DNA of 62,189 nt, taken from the IMG/VR virus record IMGVR_UViG_3300042547_000074, positions 1-62,189 of that record; one strand, given 5' to 3'. Shown one piece after another: positions 15,536 through 23,300 of the stretch (positions are counted from its first letter, which is position 1; every line of letters begins with the position of its first letter). The position numbers and the translations under genes were made by a program. Origin of the DNA: a virus. The notes under the pieces were generated by a model that saw only the letters and a program-made list of their open reading frames with translations, made no database searches and was not told where the DNA came from.

Positions 15536-15952
15536 ATGGCGAATACGACATTTTCGGGTCCAGTAATCTCGCAGAACGGTTTCGTTGGCGATTTCACCGG
15601 CAACATCACTGGCAACGTCACTGGCAACGTCACTGGCAACCTCACTGGCATCGTCTTTGGCACCGTTACGACCCGCTCGGGCGCTGGTGCTGTCCCGGTC
15701 ACCGCAGCTTCGGTTCAGATTTCGACGGGCGCTGGCGCTGCCGCGCTGACGCTTGCCAACGGCACTGCTGGTCAGATTCTGAATCTAGTCATGACCGTTG
15801 ATGGCGGCGGCGATGCGACTCTGACCCCGACCACCAAGACCGGTTTCTCGACCATTGTGTTCGGTGACGTGGGTGACTCGGTTATCCTCCAGTACTTCAC
15901 CACGCTGGGCTGGATGGTTCTGTCGAACAACGGCGCAACTGTTAACGCTTAA
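15536..15952 (+). CDS. Virion protein with GNVTGN repeats, unknown
   Basis: A 138-aa protein. After a short N-terminus, residues 20-38 repeat TGNxTGNxTGN, a pattern common at the start of trimeric fibre-like phage proteins; the rest is beta-rich and Ala/Gly/Thr-rich. It could be a head fibre or decoration protein given its place after the capsid gene. No enzyme motif. Confidence 0.7.
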   Translation: MANTTFSGPVISQNGFVGDFTGNITGNVTGNVTGNLTGIVFGTVTTRSGAGAVPVTAASVQISTGAGAAALTLANGTAGQILNLVMTVDGGGDATLTPTTKTGFSTIVFGDVGDSVILQYFTTLGWMVLSNNGATVNA

Positions 15953-15980
15953 TCGGTAACCTCTAAGAAGGAGAAATCCG

Positions 15981-16457
15981 ATGGGTATGCAATATGATGT
16001 CAAATCCAAACACCTAACTAGCTCAGGTGTTGCGTACGGTTCCCGCACCCGTCTGAAGGGGGCTATTGTTTCCGCAAACGCGACTGCGGCAGCAAGGCAC
16101 GTCCTTTTTATGGACAACGACCCGCAAGCGGGTACGTACAGCATTACCTCAACCACACTAACAGTTACGGTAGCAAATACCTTGGCTGCGGGTGATCGAG
16201 TAGTTTTGAATTTTACTAGTGGTACCGCTGTGGACGGCGCGTATACGGTACTTACTGCTAATGCCACCACCTTTACGGTTACTACGGCGGCGTCTGGTAC
16301 AGGTAACGTAACGGCCTACCTAACTGTATTGTTGGAAGCCGACAGCTATAACGCTGTTGCTTACTCTATACTTGTTCCCGGCGAAGGCATTCTAGCTGAA
16401 AATGGGATTTATGTAGGGTTGGATGCTAACCTAACTGCCACTGTTTTCTACGGGTGA
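15981..16457 (+). CDS. Unknown 158-aa structural protein
   Basis: A Thr/Ala/Val-rich beta protein with SD AAGGAGA. It resembles its neighbour in composition but I see no shared motif. It is probably a virion component between capsid and glycosyltransferase genes. DNA here is slightly richer in A/T and TA-containing codons than the flanking genes, a possible sign of later acquisition. Confidence 0.65.
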   Translation: MGMQYDVKSKHLTSSGVAYGSRTRLKGAIVSANATAAARHVLFMDNDPQAGTYSITSTTLTVTVANTLAAGDRVVLNFTSGTAVDGAYTVLTANATTFTVTTAASGTGNVTAYLTVLLEADSYNAVAYSILVPGEGILAENGIYVGLDANLTATVFYG

Positions 16458-16460
16458 CCT

Positions 16461-17195
16461 ATGCAGGCACAGCGCAGTTATGATCTAGCCGGGAAGAGCA
16501 TCTTCATTGCTCTGCCGGCCTACGACTTCAAGGTGTCCTTGAAGTTGGCCATCTCCCTTGCGCGCTTCGCGCAGGCGGCCCCGCAACACGGCATCGAGAT
16601 TCAGATTGGCTCCATCTGCGGCTGCTCAGTGGTCTCTCGGGCGCGCAACCTGCTGTCGCAGGACATGCTGGAGTCCAACTGCGACTACCTGATGTTTATC
16701 GACTCGGATATCAACTTCGAGCCTGACGACATCTTCCGCCTGATGGCGTGGGGTTCCGACCCCAAAAAAGGCATCGTCGCTGGTGTCCCGCGCACCCGCA
16801 GCGAGACCAAGACCTACATTGCCAACCTTGAGTACGACGAAAACGGTGACCTGACCATGAACGGTATGGGTCTGGTTCGTGCTGAGCGTGTCGCCACGGC
16901 GTTTATGCTGGTGCGCCGTGAGGTGTTTGTCGAGATGACCAAGGCCCACCCTGAGTGGACCTACTACGACAAGAAGACGGACCGCATGATCCCGTGCTTG
17001 TTTGACTTCCAGCTGACCGAAGAAGGTTACATGGGAGAGGATTACCTCTTCTGCGACCGCACCCGCGAGCTGGGCTTCGAGGTGTGGGTCGACCCTAGCA
17101 TCGCGCTGGGTCACATGGGTGTGCAGGAGTATGTTGGCGATTACGGGCGCGACGTACTCTACCCGATGGTTGTTCCGAATAGGAGTGTAGCATGA
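16461..17195 (+). CDS. GT-A type glycosyltransferase
   Basis: A 244-aa protein with an N-terminal nucleotide-sugar fold, a DxD-type motif in LMFIDSDINFEPDDI (about 78-83) and the later GEDYLFCDRTRELGFEVWVDP segment, matching a C-terminal acidic/His region of family 2 or Anp1-like enzymes. No membrane segment, so cytoplasmic. It may modify a virion protein or a host glycan. A second enzyme of the same layout is on the opposite strand at 55169-55957. Confidence 0.8.
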   Translation: MQAQRSYDLAGKSIFIALPAYDFKVSLKLAISLARFAQAAPQHGIEIQIGSICGCSVVSRARNLLSQDMLESNCDYLMFIDSDINFEPDDIFRLMAWGSDPKKGIVAGVPRTRSETKTYIANLEYDENGDLTMNGMGLVRAERVATAFMLVRREVFVEMTKAHPEWTYYDKKTDRMIPCLFDFQLTEEGYMGEDYLFCDRTRELGFEVWVDPSIALGHMGVQEYVGDYGRDVLYPMVVPNRSVA

Positions 17196-17530
17196 TGAAC
17201 CGCCGTAAGTTTGCCAGTATGGGTCGCCAGATAGCGGCACAGCAACGGGCGCAGCCGCAGATGCCAATGAGCGGAGGGATTGGCGCAGCACTTGGCCGCA
17301 TCGGACAGCGACCGGGTATGGCTCCGGTTGATCGGGGCTTTATTGATCGCATGCCAAGGATGAATGTTCCCGAGGGGCCGCCCCCGGCAGGGATGGCTCC
17401 GGTTGACCCAAGTAAGGCGATGATGATGAAGAAAGGCGGCGCGGTCAAGAAGATGGCCAAGGGCGGTACCGCTTCCAAGCGCGCCGACGGTTGTGCCACC
17501 AAGGGTAAGACGAAGGGACGGTTTGTATGA
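17192..17530 (+). CDS. Small KGG-type basic protein 1
   Basis: A 112-aa Met/Gly/Pro/Lys-rich protein. The C-terminal 40 residues hold MKKGGAVKKMAKGG followed by ADGCATKGKTKGRFV. The same end pattern recurs in the proteins at 17527 and 18686. It overlaps the glycosyltransferase stop (ATGA). Likely a DNA-binding or virion-packed small basic protein, but the role is unknown. Confidence 0.7.
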   Translation: MMNRRKFASMGRQIAAQQRAQPQMPMSGGIGAALGRIGQRPGMAPVDRGFIDRMPRMNVPEGPPPAGMAPVDPSKAMMMKKGGAVKKMAKGGTASKRADGCATKGKTKGRFV

Positions 17531-18264
17531 TGAAGAAGCGCAAGTTCGGCTCGGGCGGTATGCCGTCGATGAAGGAGTCGATGGAGTCGGGCAACCGTGT
17601 CTCGCGTCAGGTTGGTAAAGAAACCAAAAAGCTCATGCCCGCTACGCGGAGCACCCGCCCGTCAGTTGGCGATGCCATCGCTTCAGGTAACCGCATGTCC
17701 AAGAAAAATGCCGAAGACCTGAAGGCCGTGAAGAAGTACGCCAAGGGCGGCAAGGTCAAGCGCTACGCTGATGGTGACCTCGTTGTGGGCGGCGCTGACA
17801 CCAGCGGGCTGAGCCTTGGTATGCCGAGCATTGATACTGACCTGCGTCGTGCCCTGACCGACAAAGAGCTGATGGACGCCAACCTTGCTGCTGTCCGCGC
17901 CCGCGAAGCCGCTAGCACGGCGAAGCCCAAACCGAAGCCCCGCGCCGCTGCTCCGACCAAAAAGGCTGAAGCCCCGGTCAAGAAGGCTGAAGCCCCGGTC
18001 AAGAAGGCTGAAGCCCCGGTCAAGAAGGCCGAAACTCCAACTAAAAAGCCCGCTTCGGGTATGCGCGTTGGTTCAGAGTCGGCCCGCGCTGCAAAAACTG
18101 GCATGAGAGAAGGTCTGCGTCGGGGTGCAAATGCCTTGGGGGACTTTATCAAGTCTCCTTTCCGGGCGGCAGCTAATCCGGGCCGCGACTACGCCAAGGG
18201 CGGCTCCGTCACCCGTGGCGACGGCATTGCCAAGAAGGGCCACACCAAAGGGAAAATCTGCTAA
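17527..18264 (+). CDS. Histone H1-like KGG protein 2
   Basis: A 245-aa basic protein. Residues about 140-175 are a histone H1-like tail with the 7-residue unit KKAEAPV repeated three times (21-bp DNA repeats around 17967-18031). Two glycine-lysine motifs (YAKGGKVKRYADG; YAKGGSVTRGDG) precede and end it, with the terminal IAKKGHTKGKIC echoing proteins 1 and 4. ATGA overlap with protein 1. A DNA-condensing role in the head is a reasonable guess. Confidence 0.7.
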   Translation: MMKKRKFGSGGMPSMKESMESGNRVSRQVGKETKKLMPATRSTRPSVGDAIASGNRMSKKNAEDLKAVKKYAKGGKVKRYADGDLVVGGADTSGLSLGMPSIDTDLRRALTDKELMDANLAAVRAREAASTAKPKPKPRAAAPTKKAEAPVKKAEAPVKKAEAPVKKAETPTKKPASGMRVGSESARAAKTGMREGLRRGANALGDFIKSPFRAAANPGRDYAKGGSVTRGDGIAKKGHTKGKIC

Positions 18265-18518
18265 TGGCTAAGACCCCGGCTTGGCAACGTAAGGAAGGCA
18301 AGTCCGAAAAGGGCGGGCTGAACGCCAAGGGGCGTGCATCTTACAACAAAGCCAATCCGGGGAAGCCGGGGCTCAAGGCCCCGCAGCCTGAAGGCGGTTC
18401 GCGCAAGAAGTCATTCTGCGCCCGGATGTCTGGGATGAAGAAGAAGCTGACGAGCTCTAAGACCGCTAACGACCCGAACAGCCGTATCAACAAGTCTCTT
18501 CGCGCGTGGAAGTGCTGA
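18264..18518 (+). CDS. Conserved small basic phage protein (DUF6321-like)
   Basis: An 84-aa protein starting MAKTPAWQRKEGKSEKGG, with the phrase GLNAKGRASYNKANPG and a C-terminal KSFCARMSGMKKK...RKWKC-like end (here LRAWKC). This layout is known in many aquatic phages as DUF6321. Function unknown. It shares one base with the preceding stop. Confidence 0.8.
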   Translation: MAKTPAWQRKEGKSEKGGLNAKGRASYNKANPGKPGLKAPQPEGGSRKKSFCARMSGMKKKLTSSKTANDPNSRINKSLRAWKC

Positions 18519-18519
18519 C

Positions 18520-18684
18520 ATGACTGACGAATCAAAGACTCTACTGGACGCAGTCTCTATGGTTACCGTTGTTGGGACTATAATGGACATGCTACCTGCC
18601 GTCGCAGCTATCTTCACCATCATCTGGACTGGCATCCGTATCTACGAGACAGATACGGTGCAAAAATTTCTCGGGAAGGACTAA
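18520..18684 (+). CDS. Small single-span membrane protein (holin candidate)
   Basis: A 54-aa frame: an N-terminal amphipathic part MTDESKTLLDAVSMV, a hydrophobic stretch about residues 15-41 (MLPAVAAIFTIIWTGIRIY) and a short charged tail. The size resembles class II/III holins or virion-linked membrane peptides. It starts next to the stop of the previous gene and ends 1 bp before the next ATG. It lies far from the lysis cassette at 30431-31442, so it may instead be a virion or regulatory membrane protein. Confidence 0.6.
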   Translation: MTDESKTLLDAVSMVTVVGTIMDMLPAVAAIFTIIWTGIRIYETDTVQKFLGKD

Positions 18685-18685
18685 C

Positions 18686-19000
18686 ATGCCTAGCAAGACA
18701 CCCAAGCAGAAGAGCTTCATGGCCGCCGTGGCCAACAACCCCAAGTTCGCCAAGAAGGTGGGCGTTCCCTCTAAGGTCGGTAAGGAGTTCGAGATGAAGG
18801 ACAAGAAGATGGGCATGAAGAAGATGGCCGATAAGGCCGGTCGTGCCATGACCAAAAAGTCGGCTGACACGATGGGTCGTGCAATGCCGAAGATGGCTAA
18901 GGGTGGCACTGTCGGTAAGGCCGACGGCTGCGCTACCAAGGGCAAGACCCACACCAAGATGGTCAAGATGGCCATGGGCGGAAAGATGAAGGGCTGCTAA
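18686..19000 (+). CDS. KGG-type basic protein 4
   Basis: A 104-aa Lys/Met/Gly-rich protein. The N-terminal SKTPKQKSFMAAVANNPKF and VPSKVGKEF phrases are common in aquatic phage small proteins. The C-terminal part holds MAKGGTVGKADGCATKGKT, nearly the end of protein 1, extended by a further MAMGGKMKGC. Basic and probably disordered. Role unknown. Confidence 0.75.
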   Translation: MPSKTPKQKSFMAAVANNPKFAKKVGVPSKVGKEFEMKDKKMGMKKMADKAGRAMTKKSADTMGRAMPKMAKGGTVGKADGCATKGKTHTKMVKMAMGGKMKGC

Positions 19001-19001
19001 C

Positions 19002-19280
19002 ATGCGACCGAGTCGGGGTATGGGCGCTATGATGGCGTCCAAGATGCCAAAGGCGAAGACTATTCGTCGGAAGGATAACCCCGACTCGGTCACCGTCTAT
19101 GCCAAGGGCGGCAAGGTTAAGGCGAAGCGCATGGCCGAAGGTGGCAGCGCCAAGGACGCGTGCTATTCCAAGGTTAAGGCGCGCTACAAAGTCTTTCCTT
19201 CCGCCTACGCCTCCGGGGCTATCTCCAAGTGCCGCAAGGTCGGTGCCAAGAACTGGGGTAACAAAGGTGGCAGTTCGTAA
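19002..19280 (+). CDS. KGG-type basic protein 5
   Basis: A 92-aa protein with a VYAKGGKVKAKRMAEGG linker and a folded end DACYSKVKARYKVFPSAYAS...CRKVGAKNWGNK, a conserved module in cyanophage and pelagiphage-like genomes. It has Cys residues that might bind metal. Start at 19002, 1 bp after the previous stop. Function unknown. Confidence 0.75.
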   Translation: MRPSRGMGAMMASKMPKAKTIRRKDNPDSVTVYAKGGKVKAKRMAEGGSAKDACYSKVKARYKVFPSAYASGAISKCRKVGAKNWGNKGGSS

Positions 19281-19542
19281 GACCGAGAAAGGCGCTTCGC
19301 TTAAGCGCTGGTTCCAAGAAGATTGGAAGGACGTCCGCACGGGTAAAGCCTGCGGGCGTCAGCCCGGTGAGAAGCGCGGCACACCTTACTGTAGACCTAG
19401 TAAGCGTATTTCTGATAAGACCCCCAAGACGTCGTCGGAGATGACTCCGGCGGAAAAGAAGACGCGTATCGCGCAGAAGAAACGGTTGGGGCAGCCTCCC
19501 GGTGCGCCTAAGCGCGTACAGGCAGCGCGGAGACAGAAATGA
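19267..19542 (+). CDS. Conserved small basic protein (KRWFQEDW module)
   Basis: A 91-aa protein; GTG 19267 inside the previous gene is taken as start because the recognisable product begins MAVRKTEKGASLKRWFQED, followed by CGRQPGEKRG, YCRPSKRIS and KTPKTSSEMTP. These phrases recur in small proteins next to the CYSKVK module in other phages. The longer in-frame extension to 19099 overlaps the preceding gene and is not credible. Unknown function. Confidence 0.7.
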   Translation: MAVRKTEKGASLKRWFQEDWKDVRTGKACGRQPGEKRGTPYCRPSKRISDKTPKTSSEMTPAEKKTRIAQKKRLGQPPGAPKRVQAARRQK

Positions 19543-20279
19543 CCACCAGCGGTACGACATCCTTTAACCTCAACCTTAACGAGCTCTTCGAAGAGGCGTT
19601 CGAGCGTTGTGGCGTGGAAATGCGGACCGGCTATGACTTTCGCACGGCACGGCGCAGCCTGAACCTGCTGACCATTGAGTGGGCGAACAAGGGCATCAAC
19701 CTCTGGACGCTGGAGCAAGGCTCCATCCCGATGGTGCAGGGGCAGATTACATATCCGCTCCCCGTGGATACCATCGACCTGTTCGACCACGTCATCCGTA
19801 CGCAGACTGGGCAGGCGCAGACGGACATCAACATTAACCGTATCAGCGCCGATACGTACCTCACAATCCCCAACAAGAACGCGCAGGGTCGGCCTATTCA
19901 GGTGTGGATCAACCGCCAGTCAGGCGCAACCTATCCGGCGGGTGGACAACCCGCAGGGACCAACCCCTCCACGGGTGTCGATCATCCGTCGATCAACGTG
20001 TGGCCTGCCCCGGACCAGAACAACTTCTATACCTTTGTGTACTTCCGACTGCGCCGTCTTCAGGACGGAGGTTCGGGTACAACGACGCAGGACATCCCGT
20101 TCCGTATGCTGCCGCCCCTCGTGGCTGGCTTGGCATACCATCTGTCGCTAAAACTGCCCGGTGCGCTGGAGCGGTCCATCGGCCTCAAGGCCATGTATGA
20201 TGAGTTGTGGCAGCAGGCCGCAGACGAGGACCGCGAAAAAGCACCGCTGCGCCTAGCGCCGCGTCAGATGTTCTACTAA
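19539..20279 (+). CDS. Head-tail connector/adaptor-like protein
   Basis: A 246-aa protein with N-terminal helices (FEEAFERCGVEMRTGYDF, ARRSLNLLTIEWANKGINLW) and a beta-rich middle (YPLPVDTIDLFDHVI). The C-terminus is helical and ends RLAPRQMFY. Helix-rich subunits of this kind form the ring under the portal in podoviruses. It overlaps the preceding gene (ATGA). A homing endonuclease gene follows directly. Confidence 0.7.
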   Translation: MTTSGTTSFNLNLNELFEEAFERCGVEMRTGYDFRTARRSLNLLTIEWANKGINLWTLEQGSIPMVQGQITYPLPVDTIDLFDHVIRTQTGQAQTDININRISADTYLTIPNKNAQGRPIQVWINRQSGATYPAGGQPAGTNPSTGVDHPSINVWPAPDQNNFYTFVYFRLRRLQDGGSGTTTQDIPFRMLPPLVAGLAYHLSLKLPGALERSIGLKAMYDELWQQAADEDREKAPLRLAPRQMFY

Positions 20280-20288
20280 GTAGGCGTC

Positions 20289-20780
20289 GTGCTCACCGGC
20301 CTGCTTTTTATCGTGTGGGCTGCGGGGTTTTTCGACGGCGAAGGCTCTGTTTTTGTTGAGATATCCAAGAACAAAAACACCCGGCGTAGAGTACGTAACT
20401 TGCTAACCGCGTCCGTTACTCAGACGTCTACACCGTGCCTGAATCTGTTCAAGGAGCATTTTGGCGGTAATATAACACCGATAACCAAGAGTCGGCGGCA
20501 CCACATGAATAACTCTGTATGCTACGTGTGGCGCGTACGCAGTAAAGATGCGATAGCGTTCCTTGAAGTCATAGCTCCTTATGTGGTAGTGAAGAAGGAG
20601 CAAGTAGAGTTAGCGCTCCAGTACCCACTTACGTCAGCGGACGGTAGGAAATATGCGGGTCCCTATAACCCCCTGCCTGACGAGGTCCATAACCGGCGTA
20701 TGGAGATTGGGCAAAAACTCAGAGACATCCGGGCGTCGATGAAGACGGCTTCGGTAGTGAGAGAGGATATAAGTGCCTAA
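20289..20780 (+). CDS. LAGLIDADG homing endonuclease, free-standing
   Basis: A 163-aa protein with one LAGLIDADG-type motif near the N-terminus (IVWAAGFFDGEGSVF, residues 8-22), followed by a beta saddle and SKDAIAFLEVI helix. A single motif implies a homodimer. GTG start. It lies between two structural genes, overlaps the next by 8 bp, and no intron or split gene is seen, so it is a selfish insertion rather than an intron gene. Its target is probably the homologous junction in related phages. Confidence 0.85.
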   Translation: MLTGLLFIVWAAGFFDGEGSVFVEISKNKNTRRRVRNLLTASVTQTSTPCLNLFKEHFGGNITPITKSRRHHMNNSVCYVWRVRSKDAIAFLEVIAPYVVVKKEQVELALQYPLTSADGRKYAGPYNPLPDEVHNRRMEIGQKLRDIRASMKTASVVREDISA

Positions 20781-21213
20781 CCGGTTCGCCTCTGGTAAGT
20801 ACGCGATTTCGCAGTGTGACCGCTGCGGCTTTCGCTACAAGCTGAAGGAACTGAGGTCGCTCGTCATCAAGACGAAGAACGTCAACATCCTTGTGTGCCC
20901 CACCTGCTGGGAACCCGATCAGCCGCAGCTTCAACTGGGTATGTACCCGGTGGATGACCCACAGGCGCTGCGCAACCCGCGCCCCGATACGACCTACCGG
21001 CAAGCCGGTTTGACGGGGTTACGCACTCAGCCAGTTACACAACCGACCGAGGATACTGACGCGTTCGGTACCCCTTCGCAAGGTAGCCGAATCATTCACT
21101 GGGGGTGGAACCCTGTGGGTTTTCAAAATCCCTTGGGTTTGTGGGGTCTTCCTGATACATTGGCAGGCAGTGGTCAGGTCGGTACCGTGACTATTCAGAC
21201 GACGGAGAATTGA
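20773..21213 (+). CDS. Zinc-ribbon virion-module protein
   Basis: A 146-aa protein with CDRCG (residues 15-19) and CPTC (about 42-45) knuckles, i.e. one zinc ribbon, then a Pro-rich, poorly structured tail. The ISQCDRCGFRYKLKELR and ALRNPRPDTTYR phrases recur in tail/adaptor clusters of aquatic phages. GTG start within the end of the endonuclease gene. Probable structural or assembly factor. Confidence 0.75.
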   Translation: MPNRFASGKYAISQCDRCGFRYKLKELRSLVIKTKNVNILVCPTCWEPDQPQLQLGMYPVDDPQALRNPRPDTTYRQAGLTGLRTQPVTQPTEDTDAFGTPSQGSRIIHWGWNPVGFQNPLGLWGLPDTLAGSGQVGTVTIQTTEN

Positions 21214-21214
21214 T

Positions 21215-21340
21215 ATGGCTAAGGGTGGTAAGACTAACGACCAGATGCTGAAGCTCGGACGTAACCTTGCTAAGGTTGCGAACCAGAAGAGCGGCAAGAA
21301 GCCGATCAAGGATATGGGAAAGGTCGATAAAAATGGATAA
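21215..21340 (+). CDS. 41-aa basic protein
   Basis: ATG 21215, 1 bp after the preceding stop. The product begins MAKGGKTNDQMLKLGRN and is Lys-rich, another of the small basic type found at 17192-19542. It overlaps the next start by 8 bp. The close packing supports translation; function unknown. Confidence 0.55.
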   Translation: MAKGGKTNDQMLKLGRNLAKVANQKSGKKPIKDMGKVDKNG

Positions 21341-21479
21341 CGTCAATCAGCCCAAGCCAGCGCATAACCCGCTGGGCAACAGCGGCTACCCGAACAACGT
21401 ACCTAACACCCAGACCGTGAAGACGCGCGGGACCGGTGCGGCTACCAAAGGTACGCATAGCAGCAAGAAGCTTGGCTAA
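21333..21479 (+). CDS. 48-aa small basic protein
   Basis: MDNVNQPKPAHNPLG start at 21333, ending VKTRGTGAATKGTHSSKKLG, where KTRGTGAATKG is a phrase seen in tiny proteins of related phages. An upstream in-frame Met at 21267 lies inside the preceding gene and is not used. The stop shares one base with the next ATG. Confidence 0.6.
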   Translation: MDNVNQPKPAHNPLGNSGYPNNVPNTQTVKTRGTGAATKGTHSSKKLG

Positions 21480-22141
21480 TGAACTACGCTCAGCTTGTCG
21501 AAACCATTAAGGGTTACACCGAAAACGACTTCCCGGACACGGTGGGGTCGGGCGGACTCACTTCGACTGAGCAAATTAATACGTTCATTGTCAACGCCGA
21601 AGAGCGTATCTTCAACACGGTCCAGCTTCTGGACCTACGCAAGAACGTGACGGGCAACTGCACGGCGAGCAACAAGTATCTCTCGGTCCCCTCGGACTGG
21701 CTGTCCAACTTCTCTCTGGCGGTGATTGACCCGGTCACGGGTGATTACGAGTATCTGCTGAACAAGGACGTTAGCTATATCCGGGCTGCCTATCCGTCGC
21801 CTACCGATACCGATAAGCCGCTCTATTACGCGTTCTTTGATGTGGATTCCTACATCCTCGGACCCACGCCAGACCTGAACTACCAGTTTGAGCTGCATTA
21901 TTTCTACTACCCGCAGTCCATCACAGAGGCGGGTACGTCGTGGCTTGGCGACAACTTCGAGTCCGTGCTTCTTTACGGCGCGCTGCTAGAAGCGTATACG
22001 TTCATGAAGGGTGAAGCTGATGTAATCGCCGGATACCAGAAGCGGTACGACGAAGCATTGGCTATGCTCAAGCAGCTTGGCGAAGGGAAGAATCGTCAGG
22101 ATATGTATCGCACGCCCCAAGTGCGCTACCCGGTGAGGTGA
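21479..22141 (+). CDS. Phage adaptor protein (SU10-adaptor-like)
   Basis: A 220-aa protein with long N-terminal helices (EQINTFIVNAEERIFNTVQL), a beta insert (KYLSVPSDWLSNFSLAVI) and a C-terminal helix ending near the YRTPQVRYPVR tail. It resembles the SU10-type adaptor that sits between portal and tail nozzle. Its short spacing from neighbours keeps it in the adaptor cluster. Confidence 0.8.
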   Translation: MNYAQLVETIKGYTENDFPDTVGSGGLTSTEQINTFIVNAEERIFNTVQLLDLRKNVTGNCTASNKYLSVPSDWLSNFSLAVIDPVTGDYEYLLNKDVSYIRAAYPSPTDTDKPLYYAFFDVDSYILGPTPDLNYQFELHYFYYPQSITEAGTSWLGDNFESVLLYGALLEAYTFMKGEADVIAGYQKRYDEALAMLKQLGEGKNRQDMYRTPQVRYPVR

Positions 22142-22142
22142 T

Positions 22143-22430
22143 ATGATTGACTCCGTAGGAACAATGCTGGGCGGCGACGTGATGGTGATGACCACGCAAG
22201 GCCGTGGCTTCACGCCCGAAGAGATTGCTGAACGTGCTCTCGACAAGATCATCTATGTTGGGGGCAACTCCCATCCGGCTATCAGGGACCAAGCGGAGGC
22301 GTTCAAGGACTCCATCCGCCAAGTGCTCGTCTATTACATGCACGAGGCTGTCCGGTCCCATAACGTGACTCTGGTGAACAAATTTCACAAGGCCGGGCAC
22401 TCAGAGTTCATCCCCATCTTAGACAGTTAA
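22143..22430 (+). CDS. Unknown 95-aa protein
   Basis: A helical protein with RGFTPEEIAERALDKIIYV, followed by a helix-rich tail with several His. It is a conserved-looking partner of the adaptor gene in similar genomes; no motif for enzyme activity. Starts 1 bp after the adaptor stop. Confidence 0.75.
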   Translation: MIDSVGTMLGGDVMVMTTQGRGFTPEEIAERALDKIIYVGGNSHPAIRDQAEAFKDSIRQVLVYYMHEAVRSHNVTLVNKFHKAGHSEFIPILDS

Positions 22431-22441
22431 GGAGACCTACA

Positions 22442-22930
22442 TTGGCTATTACGCAGGCAATGTGCACCAGCTTCAAGGCTCAGCTTATGCTGGCTGTGCA
22501 CGACTTCCGCCCCTCGGGCGACACAGGTGCGGACGTCTTTAAGTTGGCGCTGTACTCGTCCACTGCTTCGCTTGATGCGAACACCACGACGTACACCTCA
22601 TCGAACGAAGTTTCGTCGTCGGGCACCAACTACACCGCTGGCGGCGGCTCGCTGACCAACCTCGGTGTGACGGCAGTCAATACGAACTCGGAAACGGGTA
22701 CGGGCTTTGTTGACTTCGGTGACCTTACCTTCGCTAACGCGACCATCACGGCTCGCGGCGCGCTGATCTATAACACCACGCCTTCGGCTAACTCGAACGC
22801 CAACACGGCGCTGACGAACGCCTCGGTTGCGGTGCTGGATTTTGGTTCGGACAAGACGGCGACGAACGGTGACTTCACCATCATCTTCCCGACCGCCACT
22901 AACACCACGGCCATCATTCGGATCGCTTAA
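22442..22930 (+). CDS. Structural tail/head protein, TTG start
   Basis: A 162-aa Thr/Ser/Asn-rich beta protein beginning MAITQAMCTSFKAQLMLAVHDF. The start is TTG, fixed by AAGGAGA ten bases ahead; no ATG is available. The SGTNYTAGGGSL and VDFGDLTF phrases fit virion beta-sandwich proteins. Shares its stop with the next gene start (TAATG). Confidence 0.75.
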   Translation: MAITQAMCTSFKAQLMLAVHDFRPSGDTGADVFKLALYSSTASLDANTTTYTSSNEVSSSGTNYTAGGGSLTNLGVTAVNTNSETGTGFVDFGDLTFANATITARGALIYNTTPSANSNANTALTNASVAVLDFGSDKTATNGDFTIIFPTATNTTAIIRIA

Positions 22931-23292
22931 TGATCGAAGAACTTATCAGCCGAGTGTTTTATGCTCGCAACGTGGCGCATTTCGAACATTGGACTGCCAA
23001 TGGGGTCGGTGCGTTTGCGCGGCATGAAGCACTCGGCAAGTTCTACGATGAGGTGATCGACGCCATCGACAAGCTCGTCGAGGCGTATCAGGGTGCATTT
23101 GAACTGGTGGGGGGCATCAAAGCCCCCAAGACCAAGGCGGATGACATCCTGCTTATTTTGATCGAAGACGCTGCGTGGATCGAGAAAAACCATGAGGTTA
23201 TCTGCAAGGGCAACCGGGCGGTAGCCAACCTCGTTGACGGGGTGACGGAAGTTTATCTCACTACGATCTACAAGCTTCGCAACCTGATGTGA
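22930..23292 (+). CDS. Helical ferritin-like fold protein (DUF5856-like)
   Basis: A 120-aa all-helical protein: SRVFYARNVAHFEHW, GKFYDEVIDAIDKLVEAYQ and a closing helix. The pattern, with a His-x-x-His and acidic residues on helices, resembles DUF5856 (Dps/ferritin-like four-helix) phage proteins. It could bind metal or DNA, or be structural. Cotranslated with the preceding gene. Confidence 0.7.
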   Translation: MIEELISRVFYARNVAHFEHWTANGVGAFARHEALGKFYDEVIDAIDKLVEAYQGAFELVGGIKAPKTKADDILLILIEDAAWIEKNHEVICKGNRAVANLVDGVTEVYLTTIYKLRNLM

Positions 23293-23300
23293 GGTAGTAG

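Noticed and set aside
17967-18031. Possible CRISPR-like repeat array
   Set aside because: The 21-bp units are in-frame codons of a KKAEAPV protein repeat without spacers; no cas genes nearby. The Cas4-like nuclease at 53475 is a stand-alone recombination-type enzyme.
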